The notes under the pieces are model-generated. The model was not told where the DNA came from. It made no database searches and was given only the letters and a program-made list of their open reading frames with translations. Shown here piece after piece: positions 1-8,278 of a DNA stretch of 64,000 nucleotides; position 1 is the first letter of the stretch; the number at the start of each line of letters is the position of its first letter. The DNA is from Diaphorobacter ruginosibacter. GTDB taxonomy: Bacteria > Pseudomonadota > Gammaproteobacteria > Burkholderiales > Burkholderiaceae_C. The position numbers and the translations under genes are program-made. The stretch spans positions 3,162,001-3,226,000 of the forward strand of contig NZ_CP060714.1 in NCBI RefSeq assembly GCF_014395975.1, written 5' to 3'.

Positions 1-210
1 GCCGCACAGCGGTCTTGCCGTAGCAGTGAGCGAGTGCAGCTGCGGCTGGCACGTATACATCCGGCCCACGGCATCTGCAATGCGCTGCACGTCGATGCCG
101 GCGAGCGCCGCGACAACCGGGGCGGAAAGACGCTCCGGGGTCGGGTTCAGCACCAGGGGAAGGATGGGATCCTTCCAGCGGCGGTCCGGGCGGGTAGCAG
201 GTGATGGCAT
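1..210 (-). CDS. RraA-family protein (5' part only; gene runs off the left edge)
   Basis: An open frame starts at an ATG at 210 and stays open for 70 codons to the first base of the window, so only the N-terminal part is present. The translation contains 'LNPTPERLSAPVVAAL' and 'DVQRIADAVGRMYT', which resemble the N-terminal helix and the 'IADALGRM' segment of RraA-like proteins. That family includes RNase E activity regulators and 4-hydroxy-4-methyl-2-oxoglutarate / oxaloacetate aldolases. The glycine-rich active-site part lies outside the window, so the activity cannot be judged. No good ribosome-binding site precedes the ATG. The LysR gene upstream on the same strand ends 93 bases away. The family call rests on a short stretch. 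Confidence 0.6.
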   Translation of the reverse strand, partial: MPSPATRPDRRWKDPILPLVLNPTPERLSAPVVAALAGIDVQRIADAVGRMYTCQPQLHSLTATARPLCG

Positions 211-303
211 GGCTCAGTGATGAAAAATCATGTTGACCCTGAAATTCTGGGGCCATGGTTTCTCACCATAAAGCGATAAATTGTGCCCTGATGGACAGAA
301 AAA

Positions 304-1197
304 CTAATCAACCATCTGTACAGCCGTCTGCAGCTGCAACCACGCACTCAACTTGCGCACAGCGGCGATCTCGCCCCTGGCCTCCGGCCACACGAGGTGG
401 TAGCCGCGCGTGGACGGCAGGCACGCCTCGCTGATGCGCACGATCTGCCCGCCCTCCTCCTCCACCATGAAGCGGGGCAGCAGGGCCGCGCCCATGCCTG
501 CGCGCACCGCCTCCAGAATCATGTTGAAGCTGTCGAAGCGCGGTCCCTCGAACGCATGCGCCGACTCGATTCCCTGGTGGGCGAACCAGTCGCTCCACGC
601 CGACGGCCTCGTGAATTGCTGCAGCAGCGGCGCACGCAGCAGATCGGCCGGCATCCGGATGTCCAGGCTCTCGCGCAACGTGCGACTGCAGACCGGCGTC
701 ATCTCCTCGGCCATCAGGAATGCGAGCCGCGCCCCGGGCCAGATGGCCTCCCCGTAGTGGATCGCTGCATCGAATGCTTCGCGCGCGAAGTCGAACGGTG
801 CGTTGCGCGAGACGATGTTCAGATGCACGTCGGGATGCCGTGCGACGAAGTCCGGCAGGCGCGGGATCAGCCATTTCACAGCGAAGGTCGGAACGACCGC
901 GAGGTTGAGCTGCTCCTTGTCGCCGCTGGCGAGCGTCTGGTATGTCACCTCCCGCAGATCCTGCAGGATGCGGCGCACCTCGAGCAGATATCGCTCACCG
1001 GCACTGGTGAGCAGCACGCGCTGGCGCACCCGTGCGAACAGCGACACGCCCACCTGCTGCTCCAGCACGCGGATCTGCTGGCTGATGGCGCTCGGCGTCA
1101 GGTGCAGCTCGTCCGCGGCCAGGCGGAAGCTCAGGTGGCGCGCGGCCGCCTCGAAGGCAATCAGCGCGCCGGTTGCTGGCAGGCGGATGGACGACAT
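304..1197 (-). CDS. LysR-family transcriptional regulator, GcvA-like
   Basis: The 297-residue product has LysR-family length. An N-terminal winged helix-turn-helix lies at about residues 8-66 ('FEAAARHLSFRLAADELHLTPSAIS' followed by 'VLEQQVGVSLF'), and a periplasmic-binding-protein-like effector domain fills the rest. The HTH wording and 'DAAIHYG' in the effector domain match the GcvA branch, whose members regulate diverse amino-acid and small-molecule genes. It lies 9 bases downstream of the carboxylesterase gene and upstream of the RraA-like gene on the same strand, so it may be co-transcribed with either. It is not divergent from an obvious target, and its effector is unknown. Confidence 0.85.
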   Translation of the reverse strand: MSSIRLPATGALIAFEAAARHLSFRLAADELHLTPSAISQQIRVLEQQVGVSLFARVRQRVLLTSAGERYLLEVRRILQDLREVTYQTLASGDKEQLNLAVVPTFAVKWLIPRLPDFVARHPDVHLNIVSRNAPFDFAREAFDAAIHYGEAIWPGARLAFLMAEEMTPVCSRTLRESLDIRMPADLLRAPLLQQFTRPSAWSDWFAHQGIESAHAFEGPRFDSFNMILEAVRAGMGAALLPRFMVEEEGGQIVRISEACLPSTRGYHLVWPEARGEIAAVRKLSAWLQLQTAVQMVD

Positions 1198-1206
1198 CGT
1201 GCCTGC

Positions 1207-1872
1207 TCAGGCCTCCTCGGCCGCAGTGCGCTCCAGCCATGCGATCAGCGCGCCCAGCTCTTCGGCCCGGATCTCGTGCGCGCCTTCGAACTCGGTGCAG
1301 GAGAGGCGCAGCGGCAACTCCTTGACCGCATCCCGGATCACCGCGCCCGCGACGGGCGGGATCACGTTGTCCTGAAGACCCTGGCTCACCCACAGGAGCT
1401 TGCCCGCAAAGGCGGCGGCGGGCCGGATATGCGGGATGATTTCGGGCAGCAGGCGGCTGTGCAGCGCGACGGCGCCGGCCACGGTGTCAGGCCGGGTGAG
1501 CAGCACCGACAACGACATGATGCCGCCCTGGCTGAAGCCGCCCACGATCACGCGCGAAGCGGGGATGCGCAGTTGGCGCGCGGCAGCCTCGAGCGTCTGG
1601 ATCACCAACGCGCGGCTTGCGGCCTCCTGCGGGACGTTAATCGTGCGCGAGCCGTCGGCGTTCACCGAGAACTCGAACCAGGCGTTCGCATTCGGTCCCA
1701 TGCGGTACGGAGCACGCAGGCTGAGCACATGGAAATTGCCGGGAACGTAGGGAGCCAGGCCGAACAGATCCTGTTCGTTGCTGCCCACGCCGTGCATGAG
1801 CACCAGCAGCCAGGCATTGTCGTCACCCGCCGACGCCGGCCGATGCAGAAAACTGAGAGGTAGATCGAGCAT
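1207..1872 (-). CDS. Phospholipase/carboxylesterase-family serine hydrolase
   Basis: This 221-residue alpha/beta hydrolase belongs to the small phospholipase/carboxylesterase group (acyl-protein-thioesterase fold; E. coli YpfH is a relative). The visible triad is Ser114 in 'GGFSQGG', Asp168 in 'GLQDNV' and His199 in 'GAHEI'. 'LLVLMHGVGSNEQD' near residue 25 supplies the oxyanion-hole segment. There is no signal peptide, so it is probably cytoplasmic. Typical members cleave short acyl esters, but the substrate here is unknown. It precedes the GcvA-like regulator with a 9-base gap, suggesting co-transcription. The 156 bases upstream, to the next gene, hold nothing recognisable. Confidence 0.85.
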   Translation of the reverse strand: MLDLPLSFLHRPASAGDDNAWLLVLMHGVGSNEQDLFGLAPYVPGNFHVLSLRAPYRMGPNANAWFEFSVNADGSRTINVPQEAASRALVIQTLEAAARQLRIPASRVIVGGFSQGGIMSLSVLLTRPDTVAGAVALHSRLLPEIIPHIRPAAAFAGKLLWVSQGLQDNVIPPVAGAVIRDAVKELPLRLSCTEFEGAHEIRAEELGALIAWLERTAAEEA

Positions 1873-2028
1873 AGAAAAGAAAAAGAGTCATACCAAGAGC
1901 GCCGATGACGCCGAGCGCGCAAACACGCCCCGCGATCCCGGCCGCACCCGCGCCTCCGGCATTGTGGCCTGCGTGCGCCACCCTCGGGCGGCAATCCTGA
2001 GGCCCGATCATGGGGATCGGCGACACGC

Positions 2029-2976
2029 TCATACCCCGTCCTTTCCCGCCTGCGGTGCGCCGGGGACCAGCGCCCACGGTTCGTTGGCGTAGTGCTGGCA
2101 CAGGTACTCGATGAGCGCCTGCACGCGTGCGGGCCTGCGGCGTCCGGGCGGCGTCACGATGTGCAGCGCGATCGGCTCGACCTGCCAGTCGTCCATCACC
2201 GTTTCGAGCTCGCCCGACTGGAGCTGCTGCCAAACGAGGAACGCAGGCTGCAATGCCACGCCCGCCCCCGCCAACAGCGGCGGCATCAACGCCTCGGCAT
2301 TGTTCGACTGCATGGTCACCTGCATGGGCTGCGTGAATTCCCCGTGGCGTCGGTGGCCGAAGCGCCAGTTCGTCCCGCTGCGCTGGTAGGAATACTGCAG
2401 CGCCTTGTGGCCCGCAAGGTCCCTCGGATGGCCCGGCCGGCCATGGCGCTCGAAATAGGCGGGAGTTCCCACCAGCAGAATCCTCACCTGGCACAACTGC
2501 CTTGCCAGCAAGCTGGAATCGACGAGATTGGCAATGCGCAGGGCCACGTCGAAGCGCTCGGCCACCACATCCACCTGCATGTCGTTGAACTGCACGTCGA
2601 GCTCGATCTCGGGATGCCTTTCCATGAACTGCGGCAGCGCAGGTGCCAAGCGGGCAATGCCGAACGACATGGGCGCGGCGACACGGATCAGCCCGCGCAG
2701 GCTGCTCGACTGCTCCGCCACCTCGGCCTCGACCGCCTCGCCATCTTCCAGGATGCGCGCAGCTCGCTCGAGCGCCGAGAGTCCGCTTTCCGTGAGCGAC
2801 ATCCGCCTCGACGTGCGATGGAACAGCACGGTCTTCAGGCGCGTCTCCAGGCGCGTGACGGCCTTGGAGACCGTCGCCTGCGACAGCGAAAACTCCGCGG
2901 CGGCGCGGGCAAATGAACCTGTCTCCGCGATCTTCGCGAAGATCGCCCAGGCCTCGAGATCAGGCAGTTTTTTCAT
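2029..2976 (-). CDS. LysR-family transcriptional regulator (divergent from the isochorismatase gene)
   Basis: LysR-type regulator of about 315 residues, read from the ATG at 2976 ('MKKLPDLEAWAIFAKIAETG'). An upstream in-frame ATG at 3030 would add 18 residues that do not look like the family. The N-terminal HTH contains 'FSLSQATVSKAVTRLETRL' and 'LFHRTSRRMSLTESG', typical of the CrgA/DsdC-like branch; the effector domain follows to the C-terminus. The gene diverges from the isochorismatase / XapX / amidohydrolase / YoaK cluster across about 200 bases, the usual geometry for a LysR regulator and its target. Control of that cluster is inferred from position only. Confidence 0.88.
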   Translation of the reverse strand: MKKLPDLEAWAIFAKIAETGSFARAAAEFSLSQATVSKAVTRLETRLKTVLFHRTSRRMSLTESGLSALERAARILEDGEAVEAEVAEQSSSLRGLIRVAAPMSFGIARLAPALPQFMERHPEIELDVQFNDMQVDVVAERFDVALRIANLVDSSLLARQLCQVRILLVGTPAYFERHGRPGHPRDLAGHKALQYSYQRSGTNWRFGHRRHGEFTQPMQVTMQSNNAEALMPPLLAGAGVALQPAFLVWQQLQSGELETVMDDWQVEPIALHIVTPPGRRRPARVQALIEYLCQHYANEPWALVPGAPQAGKDGV

Positions 2977-3080
2977 CGTGCAGGCAAGGTGTGAAAAAGC
3001 GTGAGGGAATACGGAATTCATCGTCCGCACTGGAACTTATCCATCATTTCCATCGAATCAATCACATCATTTTTGGAAAG

Positions 3081-3094
3081 AATGGTATTCCATT
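3081..3094. promoter_or_regulatory. Inverted repeat in the LysR/isochorismatase divergent promoter
   Basis: AATGG-TATT-CCATT is a 5-bp perfect inverted repeat with a 4-bp spacer. It lies between the divergent LysR regulator and the isochorismatase gene, in a locally AT-rich stretch. Such elements within a T-N11-A context are typical LysR binding sites. Assignment to the adjacent regulator is inference. Confidence 0.35.
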
Positions 3095-3179
3095 GATTGT
3101 ATTTTCTTTGCCATCGGGCGGCCCTAGACTTCCTCCACTTCTTCGAAATTCCTCCACCCCCTGCTGAAAGGATCTCCCG

Positions 3180-3866
3180 ATGTCCAGCCACTACCTCGAC
3201 CTGCTGACCCCCGACAACAGCCAGCTCATCTTCATCGACCAACAGCCGCAGATGGCCTTCGGCGTACAGTCGATCGACCGCCAGACGCTCAAGAACAATG
3301 TGGTCGGCCTCGCCAAGGGCGCAAAGGCGTTCGGCATTCCCACGACCATCACCACGGTGGAGACAGCCAGCTTCTCGGGCCACACCTACCCTGAACTGCT
3401 GAACGTGTTTCCCGAGAACAAGCTGCTCGAGCGCAGCTCGATGAACTCGTGGGACGACCAGAACGTGCGCGATGCACTCGCGGCGAATCAGCGCCGGAAG
3501 ATCGTGGTGTCGGGCCTCTGGACCGAGGTCTGCAACATCACCTTCGCCCTCTGCGCCATGAAGGAAGGCGACTACGAAATCTACATGGTGGCCGACGCAT
3601 CGGGCGGCACCTCGTCCGATGCGCACAAGTACGCCATGGACCGCATGGTGCAGGCCGGCGTGGTGCCCGTGACCTGGCAACAAGTATTGCTGGAGTGGCA
3701 GCGCGACTGGGCACGCAAGAACACCTATGACGCGGTGATGGACATCGTGCGCGAACACTCCGGCGCCTACGGTATGGGCGTGGACTATGCCTACACCATG
3801 GTGCACAAGGCACCCGAGCGCGTGCAGCACGGTGCCACCATCGGCCCCAACCCCGCCAGGTCCTGA
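3180..3866 (+). CDS. Isochorismatase-family hydrolase, YcaC-like
   Basis: The 228-residue protein belongs to the cysteine hydrolase / isochorismatase superfamily. The catalytic aspartate is visible in 'LIFIDQQPQMAFG' (Asp20) and the nucleophile in 'SGLWTEVCN' (Cys118), the same spacing as in YcaC-like members. A conserved 'DASGG' stretch and an extended C-terminus after about residue 180 also fit YcaC-type proteins. These are octameric cytoplasmic hydrolases of uncertain amide substrate; true isochorismate cleavage is not implied. It is the first gene of a plus-strand cluster (XapX, amidohydrolase, YoaK-type) facing a LysR regulator. The pairing with an amidohydrolase suggests amide or imide breakdown, but that is inference. 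Confidence 0.88.
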   Translation: MSSHYLDLLTPDNSQLIFIDQQPQMAFGVQSIDRQTLKNNVVGLAKGAKAFGIPTTITTVETASFSGHTYPELLNVFPENKLLERSSMNSWDDQNVRDALAANQRRKIVVSGLWTEVCNITFALCAMKEGDYEIYMVADASGGTSSDAHKYAMDRMVQAGVVPVTWQQVLLEWQRDWARKNTYDAVMDIVREHSGAYGMGVDYAYTMVHKAPERVQHGATIGPNPARS

Positions 3867-3939
3867 TGCTTCCATGGCCACCTCCCCGCACATGCGGGGA
3901 AGTGGTATCTTTTCCCCCGCCATTTTCGGGAGTCCACGC

Positions 3940-4248
3940 ATGAAACTCTATGCCCTGTCACTGGCCGCCGGCGTACTCGTCGGCATCGTCTACAGCCTGC
4001 TGAGCGTGCGCTCGCCCGCGCCGCCGCTGGTCGCCCTCGTCGGGCTGCTGGGCATCCTGCTCGGCGAACAGATCATTCCGGTGGGCAAGCAACTGCTCGC
4101 GGGCGACTCCTTCAGGTCGGCCTGCAACCAGACGCACGCGACCGATCATGTGCTGGGCGCACTGCCCGGCCGCCCCGCCCCAGCCACCACCGCAGTGCCT
4201 ACGCCGCCACCCGGCGCACGCAACCCGTCCGACCGGGACAGCGCCTGA
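3940..4248 (+). CDS. XapX-domain (DUF1427) small membrane protein
   Basis: A 102-residue protein read from the ATG at 3940. Two hydrophobic segments cover about residues 2-20 and 25-48, with 'GVLVGIVYSLLSVRSPAPP' and 'LVGLLGILLGEQ', the pattern of XapX/DUF1427 proteins. The remaining half is polar and proline-rich. The family has no established biochemical role; it is usually found as a small inner-membrane protein beside hydrolases and LysR regulators, as here. The gene sits 73 bases after the isochorismatase gene and 49 bases before the amidohydrolase. A longer in-frame start inside the preceding gene was rejected because the hydrophobic N-terminus begins exactly at 3940. Confidence 0.75.
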   Translation: MKLYALSLAAGVLVGIVYSLLSVRSPAPPLVALVGLLGILLGEQIIPVGKQLLAGDSFRSACNQTHATDHVLGALPGRPAPATTAVPTPPPGARNPSDRDSA

Positions 4249-4297
4249 ACTCCCTCTCCTGCAACACGCCGTCTTTCGCATTCAAGGAATCCAAGCC

Positions 4298-6190
4298 ATG
4301 TCCGATGTAGAGCCCGACGTCATCTTCCACAACGCACGCATCACCACACTGGACCGCAGCAGACCCGTCGCCAGCGCGGTGGCGGTAAAGGATGGCCGGT
4401 TCGTTGCCGTCGGCAGCGACGAGGAAGTCCTGCGGCTGGCCTCCGGCCCCACGCGCCGGATCGACCTGAGGGGCCGCAGCGTGCTGCCCGGTCTCACCGA
4501 CAACCACACGCATGTGATCCGCGGCGGCCTCAACTACAACCTGGAATTGCGCTGGGATGGCGTGCGGTCGCTGGCGGATGCGATGGACATGCTGCGTCGC
4601 CAGGTCGCCTGCACGCCTGCCCCGCAATGGGTGCGCGTGGTGGGCGGCTTCACCGAGCACCAGTTCGTGGAGAAGCGCCTGCCCACGCTGGAGGAAATCA
4701 ACGCCGTGGCCCCCGATACCCCTGTCTTCCTGCTCCATCTCTACGACCGCGCATTGCTCAATGCGGCGGCGTTGCGTGCGGTCGGCTACACCAGGGACAC
4801 GCCACAGCCACCGGGTGGCGAGATCGTGCGTGACGGCAGTGGCAACCCCGTCGGCCTGCTGCTGGCCAAACCGAATGCGACGATCCTGTATGCGACGCTC
4901 GCCAAGGGACCGAAGCTGCCCTTCGAATACCAGCTCAACTCCACGCGCCATTTCATGCGCGAGCTGAACCGCCTTGGCGTGACCGGCGTGATCGATGCGG
5001 GCGGCGGATCGCAGAACTACCCCGAGGACTACGAGGTCATCCGGAAGCTGGACGAGGACAGACAGATCACCGTGCGCCTGGCCTACAACCTGTTCACCCA
5101 AAAGCCCAAGCAGGAAAAGGAGGACTTCCTGAAATGGACCTCGCAAGTCACCTACAAGCAGGGCAACGACTATTTCCGCCACAACGGCGCGGGCGAGATG
5201 CTGGTGTACTCGGCCGCTGATTTCGAGGATTTCCGGCAGCCGCGCCCGGACATGCCCTCCAGCATGGAAGCCGATCTCGAGGGCGTGGTGCAGGTGCTTG
5301 TGCAGAATCGCTGGCCATGGCGTCTTCATGCAACGTATGACGAAACCATCTCGCGCGCGCTCGACGTGTTCGAGAAGGTGGACAGGGAAACTCCGATCGG
5401 AGGCCTCCATTGGTTCTTCGATCACGCGGAAACCATTTCCGACCGATCGATCGACCGCATCGCTGCGCTGGGTGGCGGCATCGCCGTGCAACACCGCATG
5501 GCCTACCAGGGCGAATACTTCATCGAACGCTATGGCGCTCGTGCAGCCGAGGCCACTCCGCCCGTCAAGCGCATGCTCGAAAAAGGCGTGAAGGTGTCCG
5601 CAGGCACGGATGCCACGCGCGTCGCCTCGTACAACCCATGGGTCTCGTTGTCGTGGATGATCACCGGCAAGACCGTCGGCGGCACGCGGCTCTATCCGGA
5701 GCGCAACCTGCTCGACCGTGAGACCGCACTGCGCATGTGGACCGAGAACGTTGCGTGGTTCTCCAACGAGGTGGGCCAGCGCGGGCAGATCCGCGAGGGC
5801 CAGTTCGCCGACATGATCGTTCCCGATCGCGACTACTTCTCCATCCCCGAGGACGACATCTCCTTCCTCACCTCCGACCTCACAGTGGTGGGCGGACGCA
5901 TCGTCTACGGCGCGGGCGATTTCGCCACGCTTGACGACAACCCGCTGCCCCCTGCCATGCCCGACTGGTCGCCTGTGCGTCGCTACGGTGGTTTCGCGGC
6001 ATGGGGAGATCCGGAGGGCGCCGGCAGGAACTCGCTGCACCCGGCACGCTATCAGGCGATCGCCTCGTGCACATGCGCCAGCGGCTGCGGCATGCATGGC
6101 CATGACCACGCGAGCGCGTGGGCGTCCAGCGTCCCGGCCTCGGATCTCAAGGGCTTCTTCGGCGCCCTGGGCTGCTCGTGCTGGATGTGA
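4298..6190 (+). CDS. Amidohydrolase family 3 protein (YtcJ-like) with Cys-rich tail
   Basis: This 630-residue metal-dependent amidohydrolase is read from the ATG at 4298 ('MSDVEPDVIFHNARITTLD'). The composite N-terminal beta domain is followed by 'LPGLTDNHTHVIRGG', which carries the first metal-binding His-x-His. Later 'HWFFDHAETIS' and 'VSAGTDATRV' give the distal histidine and the catalytic aspartate region; the protein ends with the beta strands typical of this superfamily. The last 45 residues are unusual: they hold CxCxxxC, CGMHGHDH and GCSCW-type clusters rich in Cys and His, which may bind a metal or be a family-specific tail. The substrate is unknown; relatives act on N-substituted amides. 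It is co-directional with the isochorismatase and XapX genes. Confidence 0.85.
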   Translation: MSDVEPDVIFHNARITTLDRSRPVASAVAVKDGRFVAVGSDEEVLRLASGPTRRIDLRGRSVLPGLTDNHTHVIRGGLNYNLELRWDGVRSLADAMDMLRRQVACTPAPQWVRVVGGFTEHQFVEKRLPTLEEINAVAPDTPVFLLHLYDRALLNAAALRAVGYTRDTPQPPGGEIVRDGSGNPVGLLLAKPNATILYATLAKGPKLPFEYQLNSTRHFMRELNRLGVTGVIDAGGGSQNYPEDYEVIRKLDEDRQITVRLAYNLFTQKPKQEKEDFLKWTSQVTYKQGNDYFRHNGAGEMLVYSAADFEDFRQPRPDMPSSMEADLEGVVQVLVQNRWPWRLHATYDETISRALDVFEKVDRETPIGGLHWFFDHAETISDRSIDRIAALGGGIAVQHRMAYQGEYFIERYGARAAEATPPVKRMLEKGVKVSAGTDATRVASYNPWVSLSWMITGKTVGGTRLYPERNLLDRETALRMWTENVAWFSNEVGQRGQIREGQFADMIVPDRDYFSIPEDDISFLTSDLTVVGGRIVYGAGDFATLDDNPLPPAMPDWSPVRRYGGFAAWGDPEGAGRNSLHPARYQAIASCTCASGCGMHGHDHASAWASSVPASDLKGFFGALGCSCWM

Positions 6191-6270
6191 CGGCCGCCCA
6201 TCCCGTCCCACGCCACCATGCCAGCCTTCTCCACCACTTCCATTCGCCATCTCCAGCAGGAGGATCACGC

Positions 6271-6957
6271 ATGAACACAGGAAATCCGCAGCCCACCACG
6301 CTTACCGGCCTTCTCGGCTTCAACGCGGGCTATGTCGACACGGTGGGCTTTCTCGCGCTCAATGGCCTGTTCACGGCCCACGTCACCGGAAACTTCGTCA
6401 CGCTCGGCGCCTCGTTGATCAACGGTACATCCGGGGCATTGTCCAAGCTGATGGCGCTGCCGGTGTTCTGCCTGTTCGTGATGCTCGCGCGCCTCGCCAG
6501 CAACGCACTCGCGGGACGCGGCGCTGCCACGCCCATGCGCTGGCTCATCACGGCAAAGACGCTGCTTCTGCTCGCTGCCGCAGCGATGATGATCGGGCTC
6601 GGGCCTTTCCAGGACGCCAATGCCCTGCCCGCCTTCGTGGCCGGCATGCTCATGGTCGGAGCGATGGCGGTGCAGAACGCCATGCAGCGCATCCACCTGG
6701 GCAGCATGCCGCCGTCCACGCTCATGACCGGCAACACCACCCAGGTGATGATCAATCTGGCCGACCTGCTGCAGGGCGTGCAGGGAGAGACACGCGCCTC
6801 GGCCATGGCGCAACTGCACAAGATGCTGCCCGCCATCGCCATCTTTGCCCTGGGCTGTGCATTGGGCGCACTGGCCTACTACTTCTTCGGCATGTGGTGC
6901 TTTGCAATACCGCCTGCGGTGTCGCTGTTGAGCGCGTGCTTTGCGCGCGGGGCGTGA
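6271..6957 (+). CDS. YoaK-family (DUF1275) membrane protein
   Basis: A 228-residue inner-membrane protein read from the ATG at 6271, preceded by a strong AGGAGGA ribosome-binding site. The N-terminal 'LLGFNAGYVDTVGFLAL' and 'FTAHVTGNFVTLG' are signatures of the YoaK/DUF1275 family, and 'STLMTGNTTQ' repeats the TGN motif in the second half. About six hydrophobic segments are visible. The function of the family is not established. It closes the cluster that starts with the isochorismatase gene; the gap to the amidohydrolase is 80 bases, so co-transcription is likely but not certain. Confidence 0.85.
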   Translation: MNTGNPQPTTLTGLLGFNAGYVDTVGFLALNGLFTAHVTGNFVTLGASLINGTSGALSKLMALPVFCLFVMLARLASNALAGRGAATPMRWLITAKTLLLLAAAAMMIGLGPFQDANALPAFVAGMLMVGAMAVQNAMQRIHLGSMPPSTLMTGNTTQVMINLADLLQGVQGETRASAMAQLHKMLPAIAIFALGCALGALAYYFFGMWCFAIPPAVSLLSACFARGA

Positions 6958-6987
6958 ATCGAGGAGGATGGCCCGCGCGGCGCGAGC

Positions 6988-7398
6988 TCAGTCCGCTCCG
7001 CGCACCTTGCCGCGCAGGGCCTTGACGCCAGAACGCTGCGACTTGCCTTCGAGGCGCCGTTGCCGCGAGGACCAGGTGGGCTTCGTTGCGCGGCGGGCGC
7101 GGCGCACCTCCGCCACGCTGTCCACCAGTTCCTGCAGGCGGCCCAGCGCATCGAGCCGGTTGGCTTCCTGGGTCCGGTATTGCTGGGCCTTGATGACGAT
7201 GACCCCGTCCTGCGTGAGCCGCTGGTCGCTGAGCGCCAGCAGCCGCTCCTTGATCTCGTCGGGCAGCGACGAGGCCGCCACGTCAAAGCGCAGGTGAACG
7301 GCGCTCGAGACCTTGTTCACGTTCTGGCCGCCCGCCCCCTGCGCTCGAATGGCCTTGATGTCCACCTCGCGCTCGTCGACCTGCACGCGCACCACCAT
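6988..7398 (-). CDS. arfB: Alternative ribosome-rescue factor ArfB (YaeJ-type peptidyl-tRNA hydrolase)
   Basis: The 136-residue protein carries the release-factor catalytic motif 'AQGAGGQNVNKVSSAVHLRFD' near residues 20-40, where GGQ hydrolyses peptidyl-tRNA. It lacks the codon-recognition domains of RF1/RF2. The C-terminal tail is highly basic ('RRARRATKPTWSSRQRRLEGK'), as in ArfB, where it inserts into the empty mRNA channel of stalled ribosomes. Length fits E. coli ArfB (140 residues). The start overlaps the stop of the upstream hydrolase gene, so it is translated from the aroQ-hydrolase-arfB transcript. Confidence 0.93.
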   Translation of the reverse strand: MVVRVQVDEREVDIKAIRAQGAGGQNVNKVSSAVHLRFDVAASSLPDEIKERLLALSDQRLTQDGVIVIKAQQYRTQEANRLDALGRLQELVDSVAEVRRARRATKPTWSSRQRRLEGKSQRSGVKALRGKVRGAD

Positions 7399-8276
7399 CA
7401 GTCGGCACCGTCCGCCAACGCGGCGAGCAAGGCCCTGAGGAAGGCCTCGGGGCGCTCGAACTGCACCCAGTGGCCGCTGTCGGCAATCAGCTCGAAGCCC
7501 CTGAAATCGGGAGCCGCATCCTCATATGCCCGAGCGAGCACGCTGATCCACTCCTTGTAGAGCGAATCGTTGGCGCCATAGATTGCATGCACAGGGCAGC
7601 TCACCTGCGGCAATGAACGGGCAAGAATGTCGGTGTGCGCGAGACGCCTGCGCTGCATGCGGTCGCGCACCACGTTGTTCACATGCACGGCAAGCGCCTC
7701 GCCCTCGATCAGCGAGTGATCGCCGAGCATCAGCGCGCCCAGGTTGAAGCGGTGCGCGTTCATCTGTTCCTCGGGAGGCAGGTGGCGCCATGCCTTGAGC
7801 TCGAACTGCCGCCTGGGCACCACGCCCATCGCAGGCGCGCCCACCAGCACCAGCTGGCGGGCCAGTTCGGGGTGCGCAGCAAGCAGCATCCCTGCGGTCA
7901 TGCCGCCGAAGGAAAACCCCACCAGGTCGACGGCACAGGGGCCGAACAGCGCGCGGAAGCTCTCGCACAGCGGCTCGATGATGGCATCCGCATCGCTACC
8001 CGCGGGCGGGGCCACCGAGTCGCCAAAGCCCGGCAAGTCCACGGCCCACACCTGGCGGCCGGCCGCCACGAGATCCCGGATGTTGCGGATCCAGTGCATC
8101 CAGCTGCCGCTGCCGCCGTGAAAGAGCACCAGAGGCCGGTCGCCGTCCGCCAGCGTGCCCCACACATGCCAGACCACATCGCCGTCGCCGCTCGGCGTGC
8201 GATGCACCGTCGCTTCGGAGACAAGGCTGCGCGCGCGTTCCGGCAGGGGCAGTTGCGCCACGGTTTCATTGCGCAT
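7398..8276 (-). CDS. Alpha/beta-fold hydrolase
   Basis: A 292-residue alpha/beta hydrolase, read from the ATG at 8276 ('MRNETVAQLPLPERA'); an upstream in-frame codon would extend into the aroQ gene. 'LVLFHGGSGSWMHWIRNI' is the oxyanion-hole segment, 'DLVGFSFGGMTAG' holds the nucleophile serine, and 'DSGHWVQFERPEAFL' holds the catalytic histidine near the C-terminus. The layout is that of the MhpC/haloperoxidase-like group, and no substrate can be assigned. The gene starts 3 bases after the end of aroQ and overlaps arfB by one base, so the three form an operon. Confidence 0.85.
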   Translation of the reverse strand: MRNETVAQLPLPERARSLVSEATVHRTPSGDGDVVWHVWGTLADGDRPLVLFHGGSGSWMHWIRNIRDLVAAGRQVWAVDLPGFGDSVAPPAGSDADAIIEPLCESFRALFGPCAVDLVGFSFGGMTAGMLLAAHPELARQLVLVGAPAMGVVPRRQFELKAWRHLPPEEQMNAHRFNLGALMLGDHSLIEGEALAVHVNNVVRDRMQRRRLAHTDILARSLPQVSCPVHAIYGANDSLYKEWISVLARAYEDAAPDFRGFELIADSGHWVQFERPEAFLRALLAALADGAD

Positions 8277-8278
8277 GG

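Noticed and set aside
1876..2033. Possible small minus-strand gene between the LysR gene ending at 2029 and the carboxylesterase.
   Set aside because: The frame runs into the esterase gene out of phase, has no ribosome-binding site, and its Ala/Gly-rich translation resembles nothing known.
4148..4297. A 50-codon N-terminal extension of the amidohydrolase.
   Set aside because: It overlaps the end of the XapX gene and adds Pro/Arg-rich residues not seen in the family; the ATG at 4298 gives the expected start.
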